The notes below the pieces were generated by a model. The model was not told the DNA's origin and did no database searches. It saw nothing but the letters and a program-made list of their open reading frames with translations. Below are positions 1-9,069 of a stretch of DNA of 64,000 nucleotides, piece by piece. The position numbers and the translations under genes were made by a program. Numbering within the stretch: the first letter of the stretch is position 1; each line of letters opens with the position of its first letter. Source of the DNA: Nocardia cyriacigeorgica (lineage in GTDB: Bacteria; Actinomycetota; Actinomycetes; Mycobacteriales; Mycobacteriaceae); the NCBI RefSeq assembly GCF_010868145.1, contig NZ_JAAGUY010000025.1, positions 1 through 64,000 of the forward strand, written 5' to 3'.

Positions 1-19
1 GGCACGGGCTCCCCGTGCC
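1..19 (-). terminator. Hairpin after the UPF0182 gene
   Basis: A perfect 7-bp stem (GGCACGG at 1-7, CCGTGCC at 13-19) with a 5-base loop lies 21 bases past the stop of the minus-strand gene that ends at 41. No U-tract is visible, as is usual in high-GC actinomycetes. It is cut off by the window edge, so its far side is unknown. Confidence 0.5.
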
Positions 20-40
20 CTCGACCCGCGGATCAACCGA

Positions 41-3000
41 TCAGCGTCCGGCGTCCTGGTAGGCCTTCACCGCGGCTTCCAGCTCGTCGAGCGCCTTACC
101 GAAGTCGGAGAAGTTGCCCGTCCGCATTGCGGTGCGCACCGCCTCGATCCTGCGGTTCAGTTCGGCGGCCGCGGCATCCTGGGCTCCTGAGGAACCCGCT
201 GGTGGCGGCGGTGTCGAACCTTCGACCGGCGGAGGTCCGCCATTCTCCGCAGGCGGCGGCGTCGAGCCCTCGACCGGCGGCGCGGTCCCCGGCTGCGGCC
301 GGATCGCCGGATCACCGCCCGGCGGCGTCGCCAGTGCACCCGCACCCGGCAGGACCTGGTTCAGCGCTTCGGCCAACGTCGAGGCATAACCGACCTTCAC
401 ACTGCCCGCCTGGTCGCGGTAGCTGACCAGCACGCGCAGCAGCTGCGGGAAGGTCGCGGTGTTCGGGCCGGTATTGCGTTCGTTGTAGAACGGCTCGACG
501 TACAGGATGCCGCCGTCGGCGACCGGCAGCGTCAGCAGATTGCCGTATCTGATCTTGTTCGAGTTGGACAGCAGCGTCTTCTCCTGCGAGACCTGTGGCG
601 CTGTCGTCATCGTGTTCTGCGTCTGCTGCGGACCCTGGGTCTGGGTGTCGGTCGGCAATTGCAGGATCCGGAACTTGCCGTACCCCTCCGGATCGGACCG
701 CACCGAGATGTAGGCCGACAGGAACTGCCGGTTGTAGCCCACCATCGCGCTGGTCAGGTTGAACACCGGCTTGCCGGTCTCCGGATCACCGAGCAGCACG
801 TAGTACGGCGGCTGGCTGGCCGTCACGCCCTCGACGGTCGGATCGGCGGGCACCGACCAGAACGCGTTGTTGGTGAAGAATTCGCGCGGATCGTCGACGT
901 GGTACTTGGTCAGCATGTCGCGCTGCACCTTGAACAGGTCCTCCGGATACCGGAAGTGCTCGCGCAGCTCGGGGCTGATCTCGCTCTCCGACTTCACGGC
1001 GTCCGGGAACACCCCGCGCCAGGCTTTGAGCACCGGATCCGAGGAGTCCACCTCGTACAGGTTCACCGTGCCGTCATAGGCGTCGACAGTGGCCTTGACC
1101 GAGTTGCGGATGTAGCTGACCTCCTTGCGTGGCAGCAGCCTGCCGGTCTTGCGGTCGATGCTGTCCTCGACCGCGCCTTCCAGCGAGGAGATCTGGGCGT
1201 AGGGGTAGTTGTCCAGCGTGGTGTAGGCATCCACGATCCAGACGATCCGGCCGTCGACGACCGACGGATAGGTGTTGCCGTCGGTGGTCAACCACGGCGC
1301 GACCTTCTGCACCCGGTCGCGCGGGTCGCGGTTGTACAGGATCTTGGAGTCCTCGCCGATCGCCGAGGAGAACAGGATGTTGCGCTCGGCGTACTTGGCC
1401 GCGAAAGCCAGGCGATTGAACCAGTTACCGATCGGCACGCCACCGGTGCCCTCATAGGTGTAGCGGGCGTCGTCCTTGTCGTATTCGCGAGGCGCCTCGC
1501 CCTCGACAGCGCCGACGATCGCGTAGTCCGGGTTGGACTGCGAGATCAGTTCGCCGTAGTAGATGCGTGGCTGCTCGACCTTGATGCGCTGATCGTCCGG
1601 CTTCGTGAACAGGTCACTGACCATGAAGATCGGATAACCGGAGTCGCTACTGCCGCCAGCAGCGTTGGGATCATCCGATTGCGGCCGGTTGACGCGGTTG
1701 GCGGGCGCGGCGACGAAGCCGTTGCCATGGGTGTAGACGGTGTGCTTGTTGATCCAGTCGGTCTGGTTGCCGGTCAGCGAGGACGGCGACAGTTCACGTG
1801 CACCGACGATGAAATCCTGGACCTGACCGTTGATGGTGTAGCGGTCGATATCCAGTGACTCCGGGAAGCCGTAGAAGTTCTTCAGCTGACGCAGCTGGGT
1901 GAACGTCGGCGACAGGATGTTCGGATCGAGCAGCCGCGCGTTGGCGATGGTGGCGTTATCGACCGGAATGCTGGCCGGGTTCTTACTGCTCTCACCGGAA
2001 TACGGGACGTAGTCGATCTTGTCATCTGTGATCCCGTAGGCCTTGCGGGTAGCGGCGATGTTTCGCTCGATGTACTCGCTTTCCTTCTCCGCGGCGTTCG
2101 GGCGCACCGAGAACTGCTCGACCATCAGCGGCCATACCGCACCGACCAGCACCGACGACAACACGAGCAGGGCCGCGGCCATGGCGGGCACCCGCAGATC
2201 GCGCAGCACGATACCTGCGAAGAACGCGACCGCGCAGATGATGGCGATCGACATCAGGATCAGCTTGGCGGGCAGCACCGCATTGATGTCGGTGAAGGAG
2301 CCACCGTTGAAGGTTGGCTCCTTACGGCTGCTCATGAGCAGTTCGTAGCGGTCGAACCAGTACGCAATGGCCTTGAGCAGCACAAAAGTTCCGGCCAGTA
2401 CCGCGAGCTGGATACGCGCAGCATTGGTGAGGGTGCCCTCGCGACCGGACAGGCGCAGGCCGCCGAACACGTAGTGGGTCACCAGATTCGCGAAGAACGC
2501 GATGACGATGGCGACGAACAGCCAGTTCAGGATCATCCGGTAGAACGGCAGATCGAAGGCGTAGAAGCCGACATCGAGATTGAACTGCGGGTCGGTCTCA
2601 CCGAAGGAGCCGCCGTGCAGGAACAACTGAACGGTAACCCAATTCGACTGCGCCACCAGGCCGGAGAGCACGCCGAGCAGCACCGGGATCCCGATGCCGA
2701 ACAGCTTCAGCCTGCTCATCACGGTCGTGCGATAGCGCGCGATGGGGTCGTTGGGCCCCGCAGTGGGTACGAACACGGGCCGGGAGCGGTACGCCAGCAG
2801 CAGCGCACCCCACACCACCAGCCCGACGAACAGCCCCACCACGGCGAAGATCAAGATCCTGGTCCACAGGACCGTGACGTAGACGCCACGGAAGCCGACT
2901 TCGCCGAACCACAGCCAGTTCGTATAGGTGTCGACCAGTCGTGGTCCCACCAGTAGTAGCGCCGCCAGAACGACGGCCGCCACCAGCAGCACACGGCTGC

Positions 3001-3043
3001 GGCGGGACAACGAAGGTAAGCCCGAGGGGGGCCGCATGCCCAC
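41..3043 (-). CDS. UPF0182 family membrane protein
   Basis: This is a large integral membrane protein of the UPF0182/COG1615 family, about 1000 residues, and the likely counterpart of M. tuberculosis Rv3193c; its function is unknown. About seven hydrophobic segments fill roughly the first 330 residues, followed by a long extracytoplasmic domain. The C-terminus has a proline-rich stretch with a duplicated VEGSTPPP unit and ends in a short helical segment. I chose the GTG at 3043 because GGAGAG lies eight bases upstream and the start VGMRP matches the family start as I remember it; an ATG at 3058 and one at 3037 are alternatives. It is followed by a hairpin at the window edge and preceded by a repeat-bearing gap. 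Confidence 0.9.
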   Translation of the reverse strand: MGMRPPSGLPSLSRRSRVLLVAAVVLAALLLVGPRLVDTYTNWLWFGEVGFRGVYVTVLWTRILIFAVVGLFVGLVVWGALLLAYRSRPVFVPTAGPNDPIARYRTTVMSRLKLFGIGIPVLLGVLSGLVAQSNWVTVQLFLHGGSFGETDPQFNLDVGFYAFDLPFYRMILNWLFVAIVIAFFANLVTHYVFGGLRLSGREGTLTNAARIQLAVLAGTFVLLKAIAYWFDRYELLMSSRKEPTFNGGSFTDINAVLPAKLILMSIAIICAVAFFAGIVLRDLRVPAMAAALLVLSSVLVGAVWPLMVEQFSVRPNAAEKESEYIERNIAATRKAYGITDDKIDYVPYSGESSKNPASIPVDNATIANARLLDPNILSPTFTQLRQLKNFYGFPESLDIDRYTINGQVQDFIVGARELSPSSLTGNQTDWINKHTVYTHGNGFVAAPANRVNRPQSDDPNAAGGSSDSGYPIFMVSDLFTKPDDQRIKVEQPRIYYGELISQSNPDYAIVGAVEGEAPREYDKDDARYTYEGTGGVPIGNWFNRLAFAAKYAERNILFSSAIGEDSKILYNRDPRDRVQKVAPWLTTDGNTYPSVVDGRIVWIVDAYTTLDNYPYAQISSLEGAVEDSIDRKTGRLLPRKEVSYIRNSVKATVDAYDGTVNLYEVDSSDPVLKAWRGVFPDAVKSESEISPELREHFRYPEDLFKVQRDMLTKYHVDDPREFFTNNAFWSVPADPTVEGVTASQPPYYVLLGDPETGKPVFNLTSAMVGYNRQFLSAYISVRSDPEGYGKFRILQLPTDTQTQGPQQTQNTMTTAPQVSQEKTLLSNSNKIRYGNLLTLPVADGGILYVEPFYNERNTGPNTATFPQLLRVLVSYRDQAGSVKVGYASTLAEALNQVLPGAGALATPPGGDPAIRPQPGTAPPVEGSTPPPAENGGPPPVEGSTPPPPAGSSGAQDAAAAELNRRIEAVRTAMRTGNFSDFGKALDELEAAVKAYQDAGR

Positions 3044-3172
3044 GATGCCACTCTCCAAGGTCCGGCGGCGCCAACGCCTGCACGCCGCAGTCCGATGTTG
3101 CGGATGGTCCGATTCGGACCGTTGGCGCCCACTCTACGGAAAATCGGACACCGCGCAGATGGCAGGGCGGTA

Positions 3173-3320
3173 TCCGGTGCCGCTGCGCAAGCCGAAGGCA
3201 AGCAGCGGCACCGGAAACGCGAGACACAAGGGGGCCGCGAACACGCGGTGCCTCAGGCGGCGCACAACAAACACAGCCCCGCGAACACTCGGTGCCGCAG
3301 GCGGCGCAAAATAGACACAG
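3173..3320. repeat. Dispersed palindromic repeat, copy 1, with 42-bp tandem units
   Basis: A 14-bp perfect inverted repeat (TCCGGTGCCGCTGC at 3173-3186 against 3202-3215) is followed by a block that matches 9108-9192 closely over about 85 bp. The end of the block is duplicated: 3235-3276 and 3279-3320 are 42-bp direct repeats with five mismatches. The second unit runs into the GTG start of the next gene. It looks like a multicopy intergenic element; only two copies are in this window. Confidence 0.7.
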
Positions 3321-3901
3321 TGAGCGCTGACCTGCATGCCGAAGTGGTGTTGTCCCGTGCCGTCCGGGAGGTGGCCGAATTCGTCGACTCCGAAGGGTGG
3401 GGACGTCCGCCGCAGATGTTCGCGCTGGTGCCGACTGCCGATCTGGTGGCCGCTGAGCCGGGGCTCATCGATCAGGTGGATGCCGGTGACGAACTCACTC
3501 CGGTCGCCCAGGAACCGTTCCCCGAGGACGTGACCGGTGGCTCGATTGCGCTGGAGGAAGTCCTGGCCACCACGAGCTGGCCACCCGCGGTCGCCGGATG
3601 CGTGCTGGTGCAGGAGATCGTGGTGCTGCCGCCGACTGCCGAGAGCACCCTCGATGACGCGTTGACGCCGCTGCTCGCCGATGACGATGCGGCCGACGCC
3701 GCCGGGCGCGCCGCCGCCCACTCCCATCCGGAACGCCGGGAGGCCCGGTTGTTCGCGGCGGCCCTTCGGGCGGGCACCACCCTGTGCCTGTTGCAAGTGC
3801 GTCCCGACGACGACGCCGACGAGTTCGCCGACCTCGAACTGCGGACCTACCCGAACCTGGCCGCGAATGTGGCCGAGGCCCTGCGGCACACGCTGGACTG
3901 A
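3320..3901 (+). CDS. PPA1309 family protein
   Basis: This is a 193-residue soluble protein of the actinobacterial PPA1309 family, whose function is unknown. The sequence has no signal peptide or membrane segment. It is rich in Asp, Glu and Ala and carries an AHSHPERREARLFAAALR segment typical of the family. The GTG at 3320 is chosen because the coding-like sequence begins there; everything upstream in the frame is the repetitive element, so the longer reading from 3095 is unlikely. No Shine-Dalgarno sequence is obvious because the repeat fills the upstream region. It converges with the ylbL-type gene, 18 bases away. Confidence 0.8.
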   Translation: MSADLHAEVVLSRAVREVAEFVDSEGWGRPPQMFALVPTADLVAAEPGLIDQVDAGDELTPVAQEPFPEDVTGGSIALEEVLATTSWPPAVAGCVLVQEIVVLPPTAESTLDDALTPLLADDDAADAAGRAAAHSHPERREARLFAAALRAGTTLCLLQVRPDDDADEFADLELRTYPNLAANVAEALRHTLD

Positions 3902-3919
3902 GCCCGCGCGGCGTCCCGT

Positions 3920-4945
3920 CTAGCCGCAGCCGACCGTCGGACGTCCGGCACTGAGATCCTCGAGCGACTGCACGGCGCCGGCGAGGTTGTCCACCTTCAC
4001 CAGGCGCAGGCCGTCCGGGGTGCGCTGCCTGGCCTCGTTGCAGTTGGCGGCCGGGACAAGGAAGGTCTCGGCGCCCGCCTCGCGCGCGGCCATCATCTTG
4101 TACTGGATGCCGCCGATCGGGCCGACCTTGCCGTCCTGATCGATCGATCCGGTGCCTGCGATGAACGTGCCGCCGTCGAGTTCACCGGGAGTGAGCTTGT
4201 CGATAAGGGCGAGGCTGAACATCAGGCCCGCGGATGGTCCGCCGATATCGGCCAGATTGAACGTGACCTCCATCGGCGGACGTGCGCCCGCACCGGGCGT
4301 GACACCGAGATAGCCCTTGTTCGGGTCGTCCTCGCGGGCGCCAAGCGTCACGGTGACGGTCTGCTCGGCACTCCCGCGACGGGTCACCATGGTGACCTCG
4401 CTGCCAGGAGGCAGTTTTCCGATGGCGTCGACCACGTCCTTGGGTTCGACCATCGGGACGCCATTGATGCTGACGATCTCGTCGCCTTCTTCCAGCACCG
4501 CCGTGGCCGGTCCGTTGTCGGCAACTGTGCGAGCAAGCACCGCGGTGGGCAGGTCGAGGAAGTTCATCGTCGCGATCTCGGCGTTGCTCTCGGAGTCCTT
4601 GAAGTCCTGCTGGTTGGACTTATCGATCTCCTCCCGCGACACACCGGGCGGATAGACCTCCGAGCGTGGGACGAGCCCGTGCTCACCGCTGAACCAGAAG
4701 CCGATCGCCTCGAAGATATTGAGCCCGTCGCGCACCGACACCGTCGTCATATTGAGGTTTCCGGTCGTCGGATCCACCTCCACACCGGTGACGTCGACGA
4801 CCTGTTTGCCGTCCACTTCGCCAAGAGTGTTGAACGTCGGCCCGGGGCCGAGAGCGACGAAGGGCACGTTGAACCAGTTCCCCGCGACGCCCAGCACGAG
4901 CACCGGGAGCAGCGCGGCGAGCAGAGTGATGATCCGACGATTCAC
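3920..4945 (-). CDS. YlbL family PDZ-domain serine protease
   Basis: This is a membrane-anchored protease-like protein of 341 residues with an N-terminal transmembrane segment (about residues 5-22), a PDZ domain (about 130-205) and a C-terminal Lon-type S16 domain. The Ser-Lys dyad is visible as Ser238 in GGPSAGLMFSLA and Lys283 in GGIQYKMMAA. It matches Rv3194c of M. tuberculosis in order and type. The start is the GTG at 4945, which puts basic residues NRR just before the membrane segment; the longer reading has an Arg-rich, low-complexity extension. It is divergent from the metalloprotease-like gene at 5118. Substrates are unknown; a role in envelope protein quality control is inference. 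Confidence 0.88.
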   Translation of the reverse strand: MNRRIITLLAALLPVLVLGVAGNWFNVPFVALGPGPTFNTLGEVDGKQVVDVTGVEVDPTTGNLNMTTVSVRDGLNIFEAIGFWFSGEHGLVPRSEVYPPGVSREEIDKSNQQDFKDSESNAEIATMNFLDLPTAVLARTVADNGPATAVLEEGDEIVSINGVPMVEPKDVVDAIGKLPPGSEVTMVTRRGSAEQTVTVTLGAREDDPNKGYLGVTPGAGARPPMEVTFNLADIGGPSAGLMFSLALIDKLTPGELDGGTFIAGTGSIDQDGKVGPIGGIQYKMMAAREAGAETFLVPAANCNEARQRTPDGLRLVKVDNLAGAVQSLEDLSAGRPTVGCG

Positions 4946-5104
4946 GCGGCCAACAGTAGCGATCGCGGCGGCCACGGGGCGGCACCGGCGGAGATTTCGC
5001 GGTTCGCGGGTGCTCGGATCGACCGTCGTGAGAGTGCTCACGCGTGCGCGCGGCCACCGCGCCGATTTCGCGGCGCGCGAACATCGCCGCCGGTCCACGC
5101 CGCG

Positions 5105-5118
5105 TAACGTAATGGGTA
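5105..5118 (+). promoter_or_regulatory. -10 element giving a leaderless start
   Basis: TAACGT at 5105-5110 fits the actinobacterial TANNNT -10 motif. Transcription would begin at about 5117-5118, exactly at the ATG chosen for the next gene, so the mRNA is probably leaderless. There is no Shine-Dalgarno sequence, which agrees. Confidence 0.4.
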
Positions 5119-6545
5119 TGAGTGACCACCCGTTCGGATTCTCGAACCGCGACGACGACGATGACCGCAAACGCGGCGATGAGCCGAGCGGTCCCGGCGC
5201 GGGCGACCCGTTCGGCTTCGGCATGGCCGGTTCCGGTGCGGGTGGATTCGATCCCGCCCAGCTCGGACAGATGCTGACGTCGCTCGGCCAGATGCTCAGC
5301 GGTATGGGTCAGGGAATGGCCCAGCCGGGCTCGGAACAGAGCGGTCCGGTCAATTACGACGTCGCCAAGCGGCTGGCCCGTCAGCAGCTCGGTGCGAGTG
5401 TCACCCCGGTGTCCGCGGGCACCGCCAGTGCCGTTACCGACGCCGCACACCTGGCAGAGCTGTGGCTCGATGGTGCGACAACTCTGCCCGCCGGCGCGAC
5501 CAAGACCGCCGCGTGGACAGCCAACGACTGGATCGAGGAGACCCTGCCGACCTGGCAGCGGTTGTGCGATCCGGTGGCGCAGCAGATCTCCGGCATGTGG
5601 ACGGCGAACCTGCCCGAGGAGGCCAAGCAGTTCGCGGCGCCGATGATGGGGATGCTCGGCCAGATGGGTGGACTGGCCTTCGGTTCGCAGCTCGGCCAGG
5701 CGCTCGGTCAGCTCGCCAAGGAGGTGTTGACCTCCACCGATATCGGCCTGCCGCTGGGTCCCGCGGGCACCGCCGCCCTGCTGCCCGCCGCCATCTCGGA
5801 GTTCAGCGCGGGTCTGGAGCAGCCCGAGAGCGAGATCATGGTGTTCCTCGCTGCCCGCGAGGCGGCCCATCAGCGTCTGTTCGGGCATGTGCCGTGGCTG
5901 CGGCAGCAGGTGCTCGGCGCGGTCGAGGACTACGCGCGCGGTATCAAGATGGACTTCTCGGCGCTGGAGGAGGCGGCCCAGGGCATCGATCCGATGTCGC
6001 TGACCGATCCGAGCAAGCTCGAGGAAATCCTGTCCAAGGGCACGTTCGAGCCGCAGACCACGCCCGAGCAGAAGCAGGCGCTGGAACGGCTGGAGACACT
6101 GCTCGCCCTGATCGAGGGCTGGGTGCAGGTCGTGGTGTCCGAGGCCGTCGGCGAACGGCTGCCCGGTGCTGGTGCACTGGCCGAGACGCTGCGCAGGCGC
6201 CGCGCCACCGGTGGCCCGGCCGAGCAGACATTCGCCACTCTGGTGGGTCTGGAGCTGCGGCCGCGCAAACTGCGTGAGGCGGCGGCACTATGGCAGCGGT
6301 TGACCACCGATGCTGGGATGGAGGCGCGCGACGGTATCTGGGCCCATCCCGATCTGCTGCCCGATGCCAGCGATCTGGACTCCCCCGTAGGCTTCATCGA
6401 TGCGGTGATCGGCGGCGGCACGAATGCTTTCGACGATCCACTGGCGCAGCTGGCCGAAACCGAGGCGCGCGAACGCGACGAACGCAACAAGGCCGGTGGA
6501 ACGGGCGATAAGCCAGGCGAATCCGGCGGCGACACCGCCTCCTGA
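5118..6545 (+). CDS. Zinc-dependent metalloprotease-like protein (Rv3195 family)
   Basis: This 475-residue protein belongs to the DUF2342 family, annotated in databases as zinc-dependent metalloprotease or F420-biosynthesis-associated protein; its real activity is unproven. The first 60 residues are acidic and Gly-rich, and the body is helical. The family motif region reads REAAHQRLFGHVPWL at about residue 255, where Glu and His are the presumed metal ligands. The start at 5118 (MSDHPFGF) matches the family N-terminus as I remember it and coincides with the predicted transcription start; an ATG at 5112 is also in frame. It is the first gene of a three-gene co-directional set that continues with the ThiF-like protein and the ABC1 kinase. 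Confidence 0.85.
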   Translation: MSDHPFGFSNRDDDDDRKRGDEPSGPGAGDPFGFGMAGSGAGGFDPAQLGQMLTSLGQMLSGMGQGMAQPGSEQSGPVNYDVAKRLARQQLGASVTPVSAGTASAVTDAAHLAELWLDGATTLPAGATKTAAWTANDWIEETLPTWQRLCDPVAQQISGMWTANLPEEAKQFAAPMMGMLGQMGGLAFGSQLGQALGQLAKEVLTSTDIGLPLGPAGTAALLPAAISEFSAGLEQPESEIMVFLAAREAAHQRLFGHVPWLRQQVLGAVEDYARGIKMDFSALEEAAQGIDPMSLTDPSKLEEILSKGTFEPQTTPEQKQALERLETLLALIEGWVQVVVSEAVGERLPGAGALAETLRRRRATGGPAEQTFATLVGLELRPRKLREAAALWQRLTTDAGMEARDGIWAHPDLLPDASDLDSPVGFIDAVIGGGTNAFDDPLAQLAETEARERDERNKAGGTGDKPGESGGDTAS

Positions 6546-6664
6546 GCACGGGATCCACCGAGCCGACAGGGTCGCCGCGTCGGGCGATCGACGCGGCGGC
6601 GCCCTGTGGATAACTCCGGTTGTCGTCCCGGTTCGGCTGTGGGCGGATCCGCATACTGCTCGCC

Positions 6665-7525
6665 ATGACATCGCTGTGCTTGCGCGGGCCGATGCTGCAC
6701 CCGCACTTGCTGATCCTGACCCGGTCCTCCGGTGCGGTTCAACTCGGCTGGAATCCTGATTCCGCGCGTCAGCTCGCGGTCCCCGGCCTCGACCCCGATA
6801 CCGTCCTGCAGTTCTTGCAGCTGCTCGATGGGTTACGTACTCGTCCACAGATCATGTGGCTGGCAAGCGAACTCGGTATCGGTGCACACCGCGCGAGCGA
6901 GCTGCTGGCCACACTCGACGACGCGGCGTTGCTGGTGTATCCCGACGCCCCTGCCGGTCGCGTCCGTCGAGTCCGGATCCACGGGCTCGGCCCGCTTTCT
7001 GATGCGGTCACAACGGGGCTGCGCCGGTTCGGGCTGCGGCCACAGCGGTCCCGCGGCCCGCGCATCGACCTACGCCAACGACCGGATCTGGTGCTGCTGA
7101 CCGACACGCTCGTCCCGGACCCCCGTTTGATCGAGCAATTGCTGCGCGCACGGATCGCCCATCTTCCGGTGCGCTTACGTGACGGTGCCGGTCTGGTCGG
7201 GCCGCTGGTGCAGCCGGGGCGAACCAGTTGCCTGCGCTGCGCCGACCTGCTGCGCGCGGACTACGACCCGGACTGGCCACGCCTGGCCGCGCAACTGCTC
7301 GGCCGGGTCGGACACGCCTCCCGCTCCGGAATCGAGGCCACCGCGGCGCTGGCGCTGCGCGAACTGGAGTCGATCATCGCGTGTTCGGCCCGGCGGCCAC
7401 CGGCCGTTCTGGAGGCTCAGCTGGAGCTGGATCTGGATTCGTACCGGCTCGACATCCGGCACTGGGCGCCACACGCGCGCTGTGTTTGTCGGCACATCCG
7501 TCCCGGTACCGAGGGTTCGATGTGA
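6665..7525 (+). CDS. ThiF/TOMM cyclodehydratase-like protein (Rv3196 type)
   Basis: This 286-residue protein has an N-terminal winged-helix-like part (about residues 30-75) and a C-terminal region like the ThiF-type E1 domain of thiazole/oxazole-modified peptide cyclodehydratases. The tell-tale string is VGPLVQPGRTSCLRCADLLR around residues 178-197, followed by DPDWPRLAAQLL. A second cysteine pair sits near the C-terminus (CVCRH). No YcaO partner, precursor peptide or McbC oxidase is encoded nearby, so a peptide-modifying role is not supported. The start is the ATG at 6665 (MTSLCLRGP). It lies between the metalloprotease-like and ABC1 kinase genes, a linkage shared with mycobacteria. The function is unknown. 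Confidence 0.8.
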   Translation: MTSLCLRGPMLHPHLLILTRSSGAVQLGWNPDSARQLAVPGLDPDTVLQFLQLLDGLRTRPQIMWLASELGIGAHRASELLATLDDAALLVYPDAPAGRVRRVRIHGLGPLSDAVTTGLRRFGLRPQRSRGPRIDLRQRPDLVLLTDTLVPDPRLIEQLLRARIAHLPVRLRDGAGLVGPLVQPGRTSCLRCADLLRADYDPDWPRLAAQLLGRVGHASRSGIEATAALALRELESIIACSARRPPAVLEAQLELDLDSYRLDIRHWAPHARCVCRHIRPGTEGSM

Positions 7526-7601
7526 CGCGCACCACTCCGAAAGCGGGATTCTCAGTGGATTTCAATGGCACAGCAGCGGCCCGGTCGGCCATGATGGGTA
7601 C

Positions 7602-8945
7602 GTGTCCGAGATCGTGCGCCGCAGCTCCTCCCGCAATGCGAAGTTAGCCAAGATTCCCCTCGGGATCGCTGGACGAGCCGCCGTAGGTTTCGGCAGGAAG
7701 CTGGCCGGGGGCGATAAGGGCGAGATCAACGCGAAGCTGAACCAGAAGGCTGCCGAGCAGCTGTTCACCGTCCTCGGCGAGCTCAAGGGCGGCGCGATGA
7801 AGTTCGGCCAGGCGCTCAGCGTCATGGAGGCCGCAGTCCCCGAGGAGTTCGGCGAGCACTATCGGGAAGCGCTGACCAAGCTGCAAGCGGCGGCGCCACC
7901 GATGCCGATCGAGACTGTGCATCGGGTACTCGATCAGCAGCTCGGCACCCAGTGGCGGACCCGCTTCCACTCCTTCGACGACTCGCCCGCTGCCTCCGCG
8001 AGTATCGGCCAGGTGCACCGAGCGGTGTGGTCGGACGGTCGCGCCGTCGCGGTGAAGGTGCAGTATCCGGGTGCCGACGAGGCGCTGCGCGCTGATCTGA
8101 AAACGCTGTCGCGGATGACCGGACTCATCTCATCGGTGATTCCCGGCGCCGATGTGAAGCCGATCCTCGCCGAGATCACCGAGCGCACCGAGGAAGAGCT
8201 CGACTATCGCAACGAGGCGAACAATCAGCGCGCCTTCGCCAAGGCCTTCGACGGCCACCCGGAATTCGTTGTACCCAAGGTGGTGGCCAGCGCACCGAAG
8301 GTGATCGTCACCGAATGGCTCGACGGCACAGCGGTTTCCGCGATCATCGCCGCGGGCAATGCCGATCCCGAAGGCACTCGCGAACTCCGTAACCGGGTCG
8401 CCACCCTGATGGGCCGATTCCATTTCTGCTCACCCGAACTGGCCGGGCTCCTGCATGCCGACCCGCATCCGGGCAACTTCATGGTGACCCCGGAGGGCAA
8501 ACTCGCCGTGATCGACTTCGGTGCCTGCGCACCGCTGCCCAACGGCTTTCCCGAATTGCTCGGCCGGATCCTGGCGTTGGCGGTCGATGAAGAGTTCGAG
8601 GAGCTCACCGCACTGTTGCACGACAACGGATGGGTGATCCCCGGACGGGTCATCACCCATCAGGAGATCGCCGACTATCTGCGGCCGTTCACCGATCCGA
8701 TCAAGTCCGATTCCTTCCACTTCACCCGCAAGTGGATGCAGCGTGTGGCCGGGCGTGCCTCGGACTTCAACAGCCCGGAGATGAAGACAGCGCGTGCGCT
8801 GATGCTGCCGCCCGACCATGTGATGATCTTCCGGGTGCTCGCAGGCTCGATCGGTATCAGCGCCCAGCTCGACGCCGAGGTGCCGTTCATGCAGCTGGCA
8901 GCGACCTGGATGCCCGGATTCCGGGAACAGCGCGACAGCGCGTAA
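7602..8945 (+). CDS. ABC1/AarF family atypical kinase
   Basis: This 447-residue protein is of the ABC1/UbiB/AarF family, ATP-binding atypical kinases whose bacterial members support quinone metabolism or stress tolerance. The hallmark KxGQ region is seen as GAMKFGQALS. An Ala-rich loop (SPAASASIGQVHRA) replaces the usual P-loop, followed by VAVKVQYPG with the catalytic lysine, HADPHPGNF as the catalytic loop and VIDFGA as the metal-binding DFG. The start is the GTG at 7602 (VSEIVRRSSSR). It is the counterpart of Rv3197. A clear hairpin follows at 8990. Actinobacteria use menaquinone, so a ubiquinone role does not apply; the substrate is unknown. Confidence 0.9.
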   Translation: MSEIVRRSSSRNAKLAKIPLGIAGRAAVGFGRKLAGGDKGEINAKLNQKAAEQLFTVLGELKGGAMKFGQALSVMEAAVPEEFGEHYREALTKLQAAAPPMPIETVHRVLDQQLGTQWRTRFHSFDDSPAASASIGQVHRAVWSDGRAVAVKVQYPGADEALRADLKTLSRMTGLISSVIPGADVKPILAEITERTEEELDYRNEANNQRAFAKAFDGHPEFVVPKVVASAPKVIVTEWLDGTAVSAIIAAGNADPEGTRELRNRVATLMGRFHFCSPELAGLLHADPHPGNFMVTPEGKLAVIDFGACAPLPNGFPELLGRILALAVDEEFEELTALLHDNGWVIPGRVITHQEIADYLRPFTDPIKSDSFHFTRKWMQRVAGRASDFNSPEMKTARALMLPPDHVMIFRVLAGSIGISAQLDAEVPFMQLAATWMPGFREQRDSA

Positions 8946-8989
8946 GTGGCCAACCCGAAAACTCAGCTACCCCAACGATAAACAAAGAA

Positions 8990-9008
8990 CCCGCCGATCA
9001 CCGGCGGG
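8990..9008 (+). terminator. Terminator after the ABC1 kinase gene
   Basis: CCCGCCG at 8990-8996 pairs perfectly with CGGCGGG at 9002-9008 around a 5-base loop, 44 bases past the stop at 8945. There is no long U-tract. Confidence 0.6.
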
Positions 9009-9069
9009 CGCAACCCGATACAACGGCCGGTCACACCTCACATTTCGAGCGAAGCGAGACCGAGCACAG

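Noticed and set aside
659..1858. 399-codon plus-strand frame within the UPF0182 gene
   Set aside because: Shadow of the minus-strand gene; composition is typical of antisense GC-rich DNA.
3134..3889. 251-codon minus-strand frame over the PPA1309 gene
   Set aside because: It passes through the dispersed repeat and lacks motifs; the plus-strand reading matches a known family.
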